DNA from: Lachnospiraceae bacterium UBA7110
Lineage (GTDB): Bacteria > Bacillota > Clostridia > Lachnospirales > Lachnospiraceae
Assembly: GCA_002492295.1 (NCBI GenBank)
Contig: DKYC01000111.1
Span: forward strand, 1 to 12,103
Direction of reading: 5' to 3'
DNA: 12,103 nt
The translations under genes and the position numbers were made by a program. The notes below the pieces were generated by a model. The model was not told the origin of the DNA. It ran no database searches and saw only the letters and a list, made by a program, of their open reading frames with translations. Each line of letters begins with the position of its first letter. Position 1 is the stretch's first letter. Positions 6,195-12,103 of this stretch are shown here, in pieces.

Positions 6195-7646
6195 ATGAAC
6201 GAATTGTCAAAATTTGCCAAAGATTTTATCTCTCTTTCGGAAAATGCAATGTTTTACTATAATTGCGACACAAATGAATTCAGATTATTTTGGATAAACT
6301 ATGAACGAATGGTTGACATCGCAAATATGGATTTTGATGAGTGGGAAGACGAAGCCCTTGCTGAAAACAAGGTTTCTGATGAAGATATCTCCATATTCAA
6401 AATTTTCTGCAATTCCATAAAAAGCTGTATTGCCAAAGGAACATACTCATTCCACAGCAGTCTCATTTCGCCGGATGATGCCATTGTATCCTGTAAAGCC
6501 AGCTTTGTTCCAAAAAAATATGATGATGCCCAATATGTCCTCGGGGAATGGCGTATCATAAACGATTATACCGGTGATACCATTGACAACTATACAAAAG
6601 GAAGCTATATTGATCCGCTGACCGGCATGTTCAATCAGACATCCATTGTTGAATACGCAAAAAAAAGACTGGAAAATACAAATTTTGGTCAGTCTGCACT
6701 GATTTTGCTGAACCTGGATAATTTCAGCCGCATTAACAGCATCTATGGCCATAAGTTTGGCGACCGCGTCCTGCAGTCCGTCGCAAACATTATCCGGAGT
6801 GTTATCGGATCTAACGGTGTCGAGGGCAGAATGGCGGGTGATGAATTTATGATTGTCCTAAACGATGCCGGCGACGAACTGATTATCAGGAATTATGTAA
6901 GGGCAATCAAAACCAATATCACGACACTTTTTCCCGAAGTACTGGGTGATGATAAGATCACGTGTTCCATGGGCATCTCAAGAAGCCGCATAAACTCTAA
7001 CATCTATGACGAATTATACAAAATTGCGGAACGTGTTTTATACATAGCCAAGCAAAAAGGCAAGAACCGCTATGTCATCTATAAGCCCGAAATGCACGGG
7101 CAAATCCTTTCAGACAGCTTTGATACAGACTATAATATCGGCAACGAAAAAATATACTCTGATATTGATTTATACAAAACAGCAAACCTCCTGGCACAGG
7201 TTGTCGCAGACGGAACGCAAAAGCTGCTTCCAAGCCTGCTGGAACAGGTTACCCGTGCACTGATGTTTGACAGGGTTACCATATTCTGGGGGGAAAGCTT
7301 TGACATAATTGCCACAAGCAATCCCGAGCTTTACGACGCCAATATATATATCCGGGTTTTAGACAACGGGTACTATTTTGATATGTTTAGCGATGATATG
7401 CTTCTGATCAGAAATACCAATTTGATAAAGGGCAGTATGCCTGATGTATACAAATTTTTGCAGGAGCTTGGTATTTCCAGCACCATGCAGCATCTTCTCC
7501 GGGATGAAAACGGGAATGTACACGGTTTGATTATTGCAGATGAATGCCAGGAAAACCGGACATTTCCACAAGTCGCAGTCCAAACGTTTTCGTTTATCTG
7601 TAAAATTGTCAACAGCATCCTTTTAAAGTCGGAATTGCGCGGTTAA
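6195..7646 (+). CDS. PAS-like / GGDEF / GAF-like protein (probable diguanylate cyclase), 483 aa
   Basis: Soluble signalling protein of the diguanylate cyclase class, which makes cyclic di-GMP from two GTP. No membrane segment. Seen: an N-terminal PAS-like region (about 15-125, ending VLGEWRIIND); a GGDEF domain (about 137-295) beginning DPLTGMFN (140-147), with ILLNLDNFSRINSIYGHKFGD (metal Asp175, GH and GD conserved), signature AGDEF (214-218) in place of GGDEF, and the closing AKQKGKNRYVIY; then a C-terminal GAF-like region (about 330-480). AGDEF is found in active cyclases, so activity is plausible. No RxxD inhibitory site lies five residues before the signature, so product inhibition at the I-site is unlikely. 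The start is set by AAGGAGG at 6182-6188. Transcribed alone, convergent with the MFS gene and separated by a hairpin. Confidence 0.88.
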   Translation: MNELSKFAKDFISLSENAMFYYNCDTNEFRLFWINYERMVDIANMDFDEWEDEALAENKVSDEDISIFKIFCNSIKSCIAKGTYSFHSSLISPDDAIVSCKASFVPKKYDDAQYVLGEWRIINDYTGDTIDNYTKGSYIDPLTGMFNQTSIVEYAKKRLENTNFGQSALILLNLDNFSRINSIYGHKFGDRVLQSVANIIRSVIGSNGVEGRMAGDEFMIVLNDAGDELIIRNYVRAIKTNITTLFPEVLGDDKITCSMGISRSRINSNIYDELYKIAERVLYIAKQKGKNRYVIYKPEMHGQILSDSFDTDYNIGNEKIYSDIDLYKTANLLAQVVADGTQKLLPSLLEQVTRALMFDRVTIFWGESFDIIATSNPELYDANIYIRVLDNGYYFDMFSDDMLLIRNTNLIKGSMPDVYKFLQELGISSTMQHLLRDENGNVHGLIIADECQENRTFPQVAVQTFSFICKIVNSILLKSELRG

Positions 7647-7667
7647 TATCAGCTGCATAATAAGACA

Positions 7668-7708
7668 GGAAACAGCAGAGCCGGTTTTCCTTCCGCTCTG
7701 CTGTTTCC
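7668..7708. terminator. Hairpin between convergent GGDEF and MFS genes, probable bidirectional terminator
   Basis: GGAAACAGCAGAGC (7668-7681) pairs perfectly over 14 bases with 7695-7708 around a 13-base loop. It starts 21 bases after the GGDEF stop, and its right arm ends 11 bases from the MFS stop. Neither side has a full T tract (CGTTT on plus, TGTCTT on minus), so termination efficiency is uncertain although the stem is very strong. Confidence 0.7.
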
Positions 7709-7719
7709 CGTTTACCATC

Positions 7720-8994
7720 CTATTGATTCAGTTTCCGTATTTCCGGAAGAATGCATGATATCATGCTGACAGTAAACCCGCATATTCCCGTACATAGAAA
7801 CATCACTGCCATACCGCTTCCGGCTCCGCTGCCCACGATTTTCATCAAAAATCCCGTAAGTTGCGTATCGGAACGCATAAACGGCTCAAAAACGTAGTCA
7901 GCCAAAATTCCCCCCAGCAAAATCCCTACAGGGATTGTACTGTACTGAATTGCATTTCGTACCGCAAACACCCTTCCCTGTATTTCCTGCGGAACCCTCC
8001 TGTATAAAATCGCATTCTGATTCGCCATGATAAACGGTATCGGTATACTCGCCGCAACCGCAGCAGCCGACCATAGAAAAGTATCCCTTCCGACTGCCAT
8101 CGTGATATCCCCGAATAAAAACGACAATGCAGCGGACAGATAGATTGCGCTTGCCTTATGACGGCTTTCCTTTTTTAAAGATACAACAATTCCTCCGGCA
8201 ATCCCCCCGATTCCCATACAGGCATTCACAATTCCAAGCGCAATACTGTTATTGGCACTCCTCGCCAAAATCATCGGTGACAGAATATTTTCATAAGTCA
8301 GCCTTGAAAAAAAATTCACCAATGCCATTGTGAGTATAATATAAAAGATACCCTTTTCCTTTTTCAAAAACACAAATCCCTCCGCAGTTCCTGCAAAAAG
8401 CGATTTGTGCTGCTTTTCCCCAATCCGTTCCGGTATCGGGATAAAAAACAGTAATACACTGAAAGCAACCGCAAAGCTTACCAAATCAATCAACAGAATA
8501 ACCGGAAGACCACCCGCCGCGAACAACGCAGCCGCAAGCATGGGCTTAAATACAATAATCAGATTACCCGAAAACGAATTCATGCCGCTTGCATTTGATA
8601 TCTTATCCTTTGGCACGAGCCATCCCACCGCTACCGCCGATGCCGGCTGCTGAAACGCGGTTGTTACCCCCATCACAACATTGATTACATAAATATGCCA
8701 CACTGACAAATGTCCGCTTAGAAACAGCACTAATACGGACAAGGAACCAACCGCCGCAATTGTATCCGCGGCAAGCATAATCCCTTTCTTTTTATGTCTG
8801 TCTATAAACGAACCGACAAACATACTTACCAAAATATACGGCACATAATCGCAAAAAGACATCAGCGAGACAGATAATGCCGAGCGGCTCTGTTCATACG
8901 CCCATAATACAAGCGCAAAGCTTGTCATGGAGCTTCCCAATTGCGAAACTGACTGGCTCAACCACAAAACAATATATTTTTTAAAATTTTCCAT
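7720..8994 (-). CDS. MFS transporter, MFS_3-type (macrolide efflux/EntS-like), 424 aa
   Basis: Twelve-helix major facilitator of the MFS_3 group, which includes macrolide efflux pumps of the Mef type and the enterobactin exporter EntS; such proteins export small molecules by proton antiport across the cytoplasmic membrane. Seen: a short cytoplasmic N-terminus MENFKKY; the first helix beginning LWLSQSVSQLGSSMTSFAL; a loop 2-3 motif VGSFIDRHKKKG (about 60-71); and the C-terminal half motif PQEIQGRVFAVRNAIQYS, typical of the group. Length is normal. The ATG has AGGAG 8 bases upstream. It is transcribed alone, 187 bases downstream of the sensor kinase gene on the same strand. Drug, toxin or peptide export are all possible; sequence alone does not distinguish them. 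Confidence 0.87.
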   Translation of the reverse strand: MENFKKYIVLWLSQSVSQLGSSMTSFALVLWAYEQSRSALSVSLMSFCDYVPYILVSMFVGSFIDRHKKKGIMLAADTIAAVGSLSVLVLFLSGHLSVWHIYVINVVMGVTTAFQQPASAVAVGWLVPKDKISNASGMNSFSGNLIIVFKPMLAAALFAAGGLPVILLIDLVSFAVAFSVLLFFIPIPERIGEKQHKSLFAGTAEGFVFLKKEKGIFYIILTMALVNFFSRLTYENILSPMILARSANNSIALGIVNACMGIGGIAGGIVVSLKKESRHKASAIYLSAALSFLFGDITMAVGRDTFLWSAAAVAASIPIPFIMANQNAILYRRVPQEIQGRVFAVRNAIQYSTIPVGILLGGILADYVFEPFMRSDTQLTGFLMKIVGSGAGSGMAVMFLCTGICGFTVSMISCILPEIRKLNQ

Positions 8995-9023
8995 TGAATT
9001 TTCTCCTACTTATTCTACTGCCT

Positions 9024-9032
9024 TTTATAACA
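9024..9032 (-). promoter_or_regulatory. Extended -10 promoter for the MFS gene
   Basis: Minus-strand TGTTATAAA: a TG extended -10 followed by TATAAA (9024-9029), with no good -35. It lies 29 bases before the ATG. A promoter with a weak -35 fits activation by a protein bound to the upstream dyad. Confidence 0.45.
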
Positions 9033-9087
9033 CGTTACCGGAATAAATATGTACAAAATCCAATGACGGACGAAACAAACGGACTAC

Positions 9088-9128
9088 CTCTGTACAACCT
9101 TCGCCCTTTCACCAGACTTTGTACAGAG
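9088..9128. repeat. Inverted repeat CTCTGTACAA upstream of the MFS gene
   Basis: CTCTGTACAA (9088-9097) and its exact reverse complement (9119-9128) are separated by 21 bases; flanking GGACT (9081-9085) and AGTCC (9127-9131) can extend the pairing. A third TGTACAA lies at 9050-9056, nearer the promoter. It is either a regulator-binding dyad for the MFS gene or an RNA hairpin ending the sensor kinase transcript. Lack of a T tract makes the second weaker. Confidence 0.55.
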
Positions 9129-9181
9129 TCCATAGCTTAAATCAATTATCCTGTGGCACAACACTGCCGTCATCTCCCATC

Positions 9182-11743
9182 CTATAAAATATATTTCTTT
9201 AAAAGCGAAACCACTTCATCCAAATTAATCGGTTTTGCGGTATGCGCATTCATGCCGCACTCAAGGCATTGCTGGATATCCTCGGAGAAGGCATCCGCCG
9301 TCATCGCAATAATCGGGATTGCCTGCGCGTCCGGGCGCTCCAAAGCACGGATTGCCCGTGTGGTCTCATAGCCGTTCATCACAGGCATGCGGATATCCAT
9401 AAGAATCACATCATACTGCCCCGGTTTGGACTCCTGGAACTTCTCCAAACAGATTTTTCCGTTCTCCGCCCACTCCAGATCCATACCGATATCAGACAGC
9501 AGTTCACTTAATATCTCCCAATTCAGGTCGTTATCCTCAGCAACCAATACATGGCGGCCCGACAGTTCCTTGTCCTTGTCAATCTTGCCCTGTGCATCAT
9601 CCACTCCCATATATTTCTTCAATTCATGATACAAAGTTGACTTAAACAGCGGTTTTGAAATAAAGCCGTTAATGCCTGCATCCCTTGCCTCCATTTCAAA
9701 CTCGCTCCAATCATATGCCGATATCAGAATCAATGGCATTTCCTCGGAAATAATCCTGCGCAGTCTTCTTGCAACCATAATGCCATCCATATCCGGAAGC
9801 TTCCAGTCCAACAGAACAATCTGATAATCATCCCGCATCTCATGATGCCTTGTCACCATATCAATTGCTTTCTCCCCGCTCAGTGTCCAGTCAGCCTGTA
9901 TGCCAATTGATTCCAAAGAATCCACCGCCGTGCGGCATAAAGTCTCATCATCATCCACAACCAGCATTTTCCATGCCGGAAGATGCATATTAATCTCCTT
10001 TTCCGCAGCCTTTTCCAAGTCTAAAATCAAATGAAACTCCGTTCCCTTTTCCGGCTCGCTCACAACACTCAGCGTCCCATGCATTGCGTCCACGATATAC
10101 TTCGTGATTGCCATGCCAAGTCCGGCGCCTTCCGTCTTCTGCACCCTCTTACTGTCTGCCCTGGAATAAGAATCGAAGATATGCTCCAAAAATTCCTGCG
10201 TCATGCCGATTCCGTTATCTTTAACAATCACATTGGTCCTGACAAAATTACTTCCCTTCTCTTCCGGCGCATTTTCCTGGTACACGGACAGCTGTATAGT
10301 ACCGCCTTCCTGTGTATACTTAACGGCATTCGAAAGCAGATTTAATAACACCTGATTCAGGCGCACACTGTCACAATAAACATCCTCTGCAATAATCCTG
10401 TCAATATGTACATTAAAATTCTGGCTTTTGCCTTTAATCTGTGTCTGGACAATGCTGACAATCCCTTCAACAACCTCCTGCAGCGAAACCAGTTCTGTCA
10501 TCAGAGTCATTTTTCCGCTCTCAATCTTAGACATATCCAGCACATCATTAATCAGTCCCAGCAGGTGTTTGCCTGACAGTGCAATTTTCCGAAGGCAGTT
10601 CTGTACCTGTTTTTTATCATCAATGTGCGTCGTCGCAATTGCCGTCATACCGACAATCGCATTCATTGGCGTACGGATATCATGGCTCATGTTTGATAAA
10701 AATTCGCTCTTTGCCTTAGTTGCCTGCACAGCCTCCAAACGCGCAGCATTCAACTCCAGTATCTGCTGCTTTGTCATTTTATAGTAAGTATAGAAAATAA
10801 AAAGCAGGACAACGATAATCACCATGCAGATCAGCACCGTTGCAACGGTCCTGCTTTGGTTCATTTTCTCAATCGATTCATTTAAAGTACCGAAGGGCAG
10901 CACGGTCACCAAATGCCACTCCGAATATGGTAATAATGTACAGTATACCTGCTGTCTGTTCTCCCCGAATCCCAGGATTGCCGAATAATCCTCTCCCTTC
11001 TGCATGGCATCGGAAAGCTCCCGGATATATCTGTCAATTTCTTCCCTATCATCATTTCCATATCTTGGATTCAGACTTTCAAAATAGTTATCATATTCCC
11101 TGCTCATACCACTCATAATAAAGCTGCCGTCAACACGTATAATGTTGGAGTACATCAAGCTGTTTTCCTCTTCCGTTTCAAGCATGGAGCTGATGTATTC
11201 TATCGGAACGGCTGTCACCATCGCCATGCTGTTTTCTCCATTCCGCATCGGATACACCGCACTGATTCCAAACAGAACAACCTCCCTGCCGGATTTGTCC
11301 TTTCCCACCGCAACTTTACGTTCCCCGTTTCTTAAAGAATTAAAAAACGGATCCGGGTCTGCGAGCTGAAGCTGCTCCCCGTAAAGCATTTCCATATGTC
11401 CGTCCTTAGCACAAAGAGCCAAATAATCAAACCCCCTGACCGTTACCCTGTAAATTAATTCATTATAAAACGCCTCCACATTCTCCGACTTGAAATCAAC
11501 AACCTTCTCTGCCGTTTCAACCTGCTCCAATTTCAGTTCAATCAGCGTACTGAAATGGGAAGTAATCTGCTGACTGATTCCTGTCATATACATATCTCCC
11601 ACTTCATCAATACTTTTTTTGCTGATGTTGCTCATATAATATCCCAAACAAAAAAACGCCATTACACTTAGTAACAGAAGCATGCAGAAGCTTCCGACCA
11701 AAAAACGTGTTGTACGGCTTCCTTTATTATCTTGAACATTCAT
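9182..11743 (-). CDS. Hybrid sensor histidine kinase with two receiver domains, 853 aa
   Basis: Membrane-bound hybrid sensor kinase that autophosphorylates on His and passes phosphate to receiver Asp residues. Domains: TM1 (about 14-37); extracytoplasmic Cache-like sensor (about 38-298); TM2 (299-321); HisKA with SHDIRTP (His354); HATPase with the N box NLLSNAVKYTQ (about 468-478), DNGIGM (509-514) and GAGLG (539-543); receiver 1 with acidic cluster 597-599, Asp646 (LLDWKLPDMDG), Ser675 and Lys697; receiver 2 with Glu736/Asp737, Asp783 (LMDIRMPVMNG), Thr815 and Lys837. No Hpt domain is present and no response regulator gene is adjacent, so the phosphorelay partner lies elsewhere. I chose ATG 11741-11743 because AAGGAG precedes it by 10 bases; the 22 additional upstream codons begin with TTG, lack a binding site and look non-coding. 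Confidence 0.9.
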   Translation of the reverse strand: MNVQDNKGSRTTRFLVGSFCMLLLLSVMAFFCLGYYMSNISKKSIDEVGDMYMTGISQQITSHFSTLIELKLEQVETAEKVVDFKSENVEAFYNELIYRVTVRGFDYLALCAKDGHMEMLYGEQLQLADPDPFFNSLRNGERKVAVGKDKSGREVVLFGISAVYPMRNGENSMAMVTAVPIEYISSMLETEEENSLMYSNIIRVDGSFIMSGMSREYDNYFESLNPRYGNDDREEIDRYIRELSDAMQKGEDYSAILGFGENRQQVYCTLLPYSEWHLVTVLPFGTLNESIEKMNQSRTVATVLICMVIIVVLLFIFYTYYKMTKQQILELNAARLEAVQATKAKSEFLSNMSHDIRTPMNAIVGMTAIATTHIDDKKQVQNCLRKIALSGKHLLGLINDVLDMSKIESGKMTLMTELVSLQEVVEGIVSIVQTQIKGKSQNFNVHIDRIIAEDVYCDSVRLNQVLLNLLSNAVKYTQEGGTIQLSVYQENAPEEKGSNFVRTNVIVKDNGIGMTQEFLEHIFDSYSRADSKRVQKTEGAGLGMAITKYIVDAMHGTLSVVSEPEKGTEFHLILDLEKAAEKEINMHLPAWKMLVVDDDETLCRTAVDSLESIGIQADWTLSGEKAIDMVTRHHEMRDDYQIVLLDWKLPDMDGIMVARRLRRIISEEMPLILISAYDWSEFEMEARDAGINGFISKPLFKSTLYHELKKYMGVDDAQGKIDKDKELSGRHVLVAEDNDLNWEILSELLSDIGMDLEWAENGKICLEKFQESKPGQYDVILMDIRMPVMNGYETTRAIRALERPDAQAIPIIAMTADAFSEDIQQCLECGMNAHTAKPINLDEVVSLLKKYIL

Positions 11744-11753
11744 ACATATCTTT

Positions 11754-11759
11754 CTCCTT
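11754..11759 (-). promoter_or_regulatory. Ribosome binding site fixing the sensor kinase start
   Basis: AAGGAG on the minus strand, 10 bases before ATG 11741-11743. It sits within the N-terminal extension of the longer reading frame, whose TTG start has no such site. Confidence 0.7.
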
Positions 11760-11834
11760 GAACTTGAAATACTCGCCGCGATATCACTATTTGCGATTGA
11801 AATTTCCAAATTATGCGTAAAACAATGCTATTCT

Positions 11835-11862
11835 ATTATAGCAGATTTTCTTATAAAATCAA
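11835..11862 (-). promoter_or_regulatory. Promoter of the sensor kinase gene
   Basis: Minus-strand TTGATT (11857-11862), 16-base spacer and TGC-TATAAT: a perfect -10 at 11835-11840 with a TG extension. Predicted start near 11828, leaving a leader of about 85 bases with no clear structure. Confidence 0.75.
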
Positions 11863-11975
11863 GCCTTTTGAAGTTACATAAATACTCCAAAACAGTTTAT
11901 ATAATGTATCGGCTGCAATCCTGACCCTATAAAACAAAGAGGCATTAATACAAACCGGCATGCTTTGGAATTAAA
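11863..11975. other. Intergenic stretch between kinase promoter and tRNA terminator
   Basis: About 110 AT-rich bases. I see no convincing reading frame, RNA or repeat here. Confidence 0.5.
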
Positions 11976-12015
11976 TTTAAAAACCTCGAAACCAAGTCAT
12001 TTACTGGTTTCGGGG
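11976..12015 (-). terminator. Terminator after the tRNA
   Basis: On the minus strand CCCCGAAACC (12006-12015) pairs with GGTTTCGAGG (11984-11993), with one C-A mismatch and extra inner pairs (AGT/ACT). A run of five T residues follows (11979-11983). It begins 14 bases downstream of the tRNA 3' end. Confidence 0.78.
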
Positions 12016-12028
12016 CTTTTCCCTGCAA

Positions 12029-12101
12029 AGCTTCCAAAGGGACTCGAACCCTCGACCTACTGATTACGAATCAGTTGCGCTACCAACTGCGCTATTCCAG
12101 C
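12029..12101 (-). tRNA. tRNA-Thr (anticodon CGT), acceptor stem mispaired
   Basis: Cloverleaf on the minus strand. D arm GCGC-AGTTGGTA-GCGC, anticodon arm ACTGA-TTCGTAA-TCAGT with anticodon CGT (reads ACG, Thr), 5-base variable loop and T arm GAGGG-TTCGAGT-CCCTT are all well formed. CCA is not encoded. The acceptor stem is abnormal: 5' strand GCTGGAA against 3' strand TGGAAGC pairs at positions 1-3 and 7 but mismatches at 4-6. A normal partner would be TTCCAGC. The body is intact, so it may be a decayed or recombined copy, or a functional but distorted tRNA. The 5' end is only two bases from the window edge. Confidence 0.75.
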
Positions 12102-12103
12102 AT

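Noticed and set aside
11744..11809. N-terminal 22-codon extension of the sensor kinase
   Set aside because: TTG start without ribosome site; a good AAGGAG lies before the internal ATG.
1..12103. CRISPR arrays, insertion sequences, phage genes or toxin-antitoxin pair
   Set aside because: No regularly spaced repeats, transposase or phage-like proteins seen; the two small genes show no recognisable toxin or antitoxin motif.

Overview
The window looks like a chromosomal segment from a Firmicute of the Clostridia, most likely a Lachnospiraceae-type gut anaerobe. The reasons are strong AGGAGG-type ribosome binding sites, canonical sigma-A promoters (TTGACA/TATAAT-like with 16-17 bp spacers), an OFA-type MFS carrier, a TrmB-family regulator, a DUF4026/DUF2314 protein, a tRNA gene without an encoded CCA, and moderate GC. 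No phage, insertion sequence or CRISPR array is visible. It reads as ordinary chromosome with some local decay and one possible small insertion.

Layout. (i) 2-1249 (+): 3' part of an OFA-family MFS transporter, closed by a strong hairpin terminator at 1275-1320. (ii) 1349-1849 (-): two small hypothetical genes behind their own promoter, lying between near-copies of a 19-bp terminator-arm sequence. (iii) 1856-3928 (-): an overlapping operon of a TrmB-type regulator and a diaminopimelate decarboxylase-like gene (lysA), with a perfect palindrome over the -35 box. (iv) 3938-4606 (-): a decayed lipoprotein gene with one in-frame TGA and two compensating frameshifts. (v) 4648-6021 (-): a DUF4026/DUF2314 protein with a clear promoter and a start well inside its longest ORF. 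(vi) 6093-7646 (+): a divergently transcribed PAS-like/GGDEF/GAF-like protein with a structured 5' leader. (vii) 7668-7708: a 14-bp perfect hairpin between convergent genes. (viii) 7720-9029 (-): an MFS_3-type drug/metabolite exporter, preceded by a dyad and repeated TGTACAA motifs. (ix) 9182-11862 (-): an orphan hybrid sensor kinase with two receiver domains. (x) 11976-12101 (-): a tRNA-Thr(CGT)-like gene followed by a terminator.

How the genes fit together. The window contains two signalling proteins: a membrane hybrid kinase with an extracytoplasmic sensor, and a diguanylate cyclase-type protein. Neither has an adjacent DNA-binding response regulator, so their outputs probably lie elsewhere. 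TrmB plus LysA probably form an autoregulated lysine/diaminopimelate module. The two transporters are independent units at different ends of the window. I found no complete undescribed multi-gene system. The most unusual items are the mispaired acceptor stem of the tRNA, the decayed lipoprotein, the repeat-flanked two-gene cassette, the TrmB-lysA pairing and the folded leader of the GGDEF gene.
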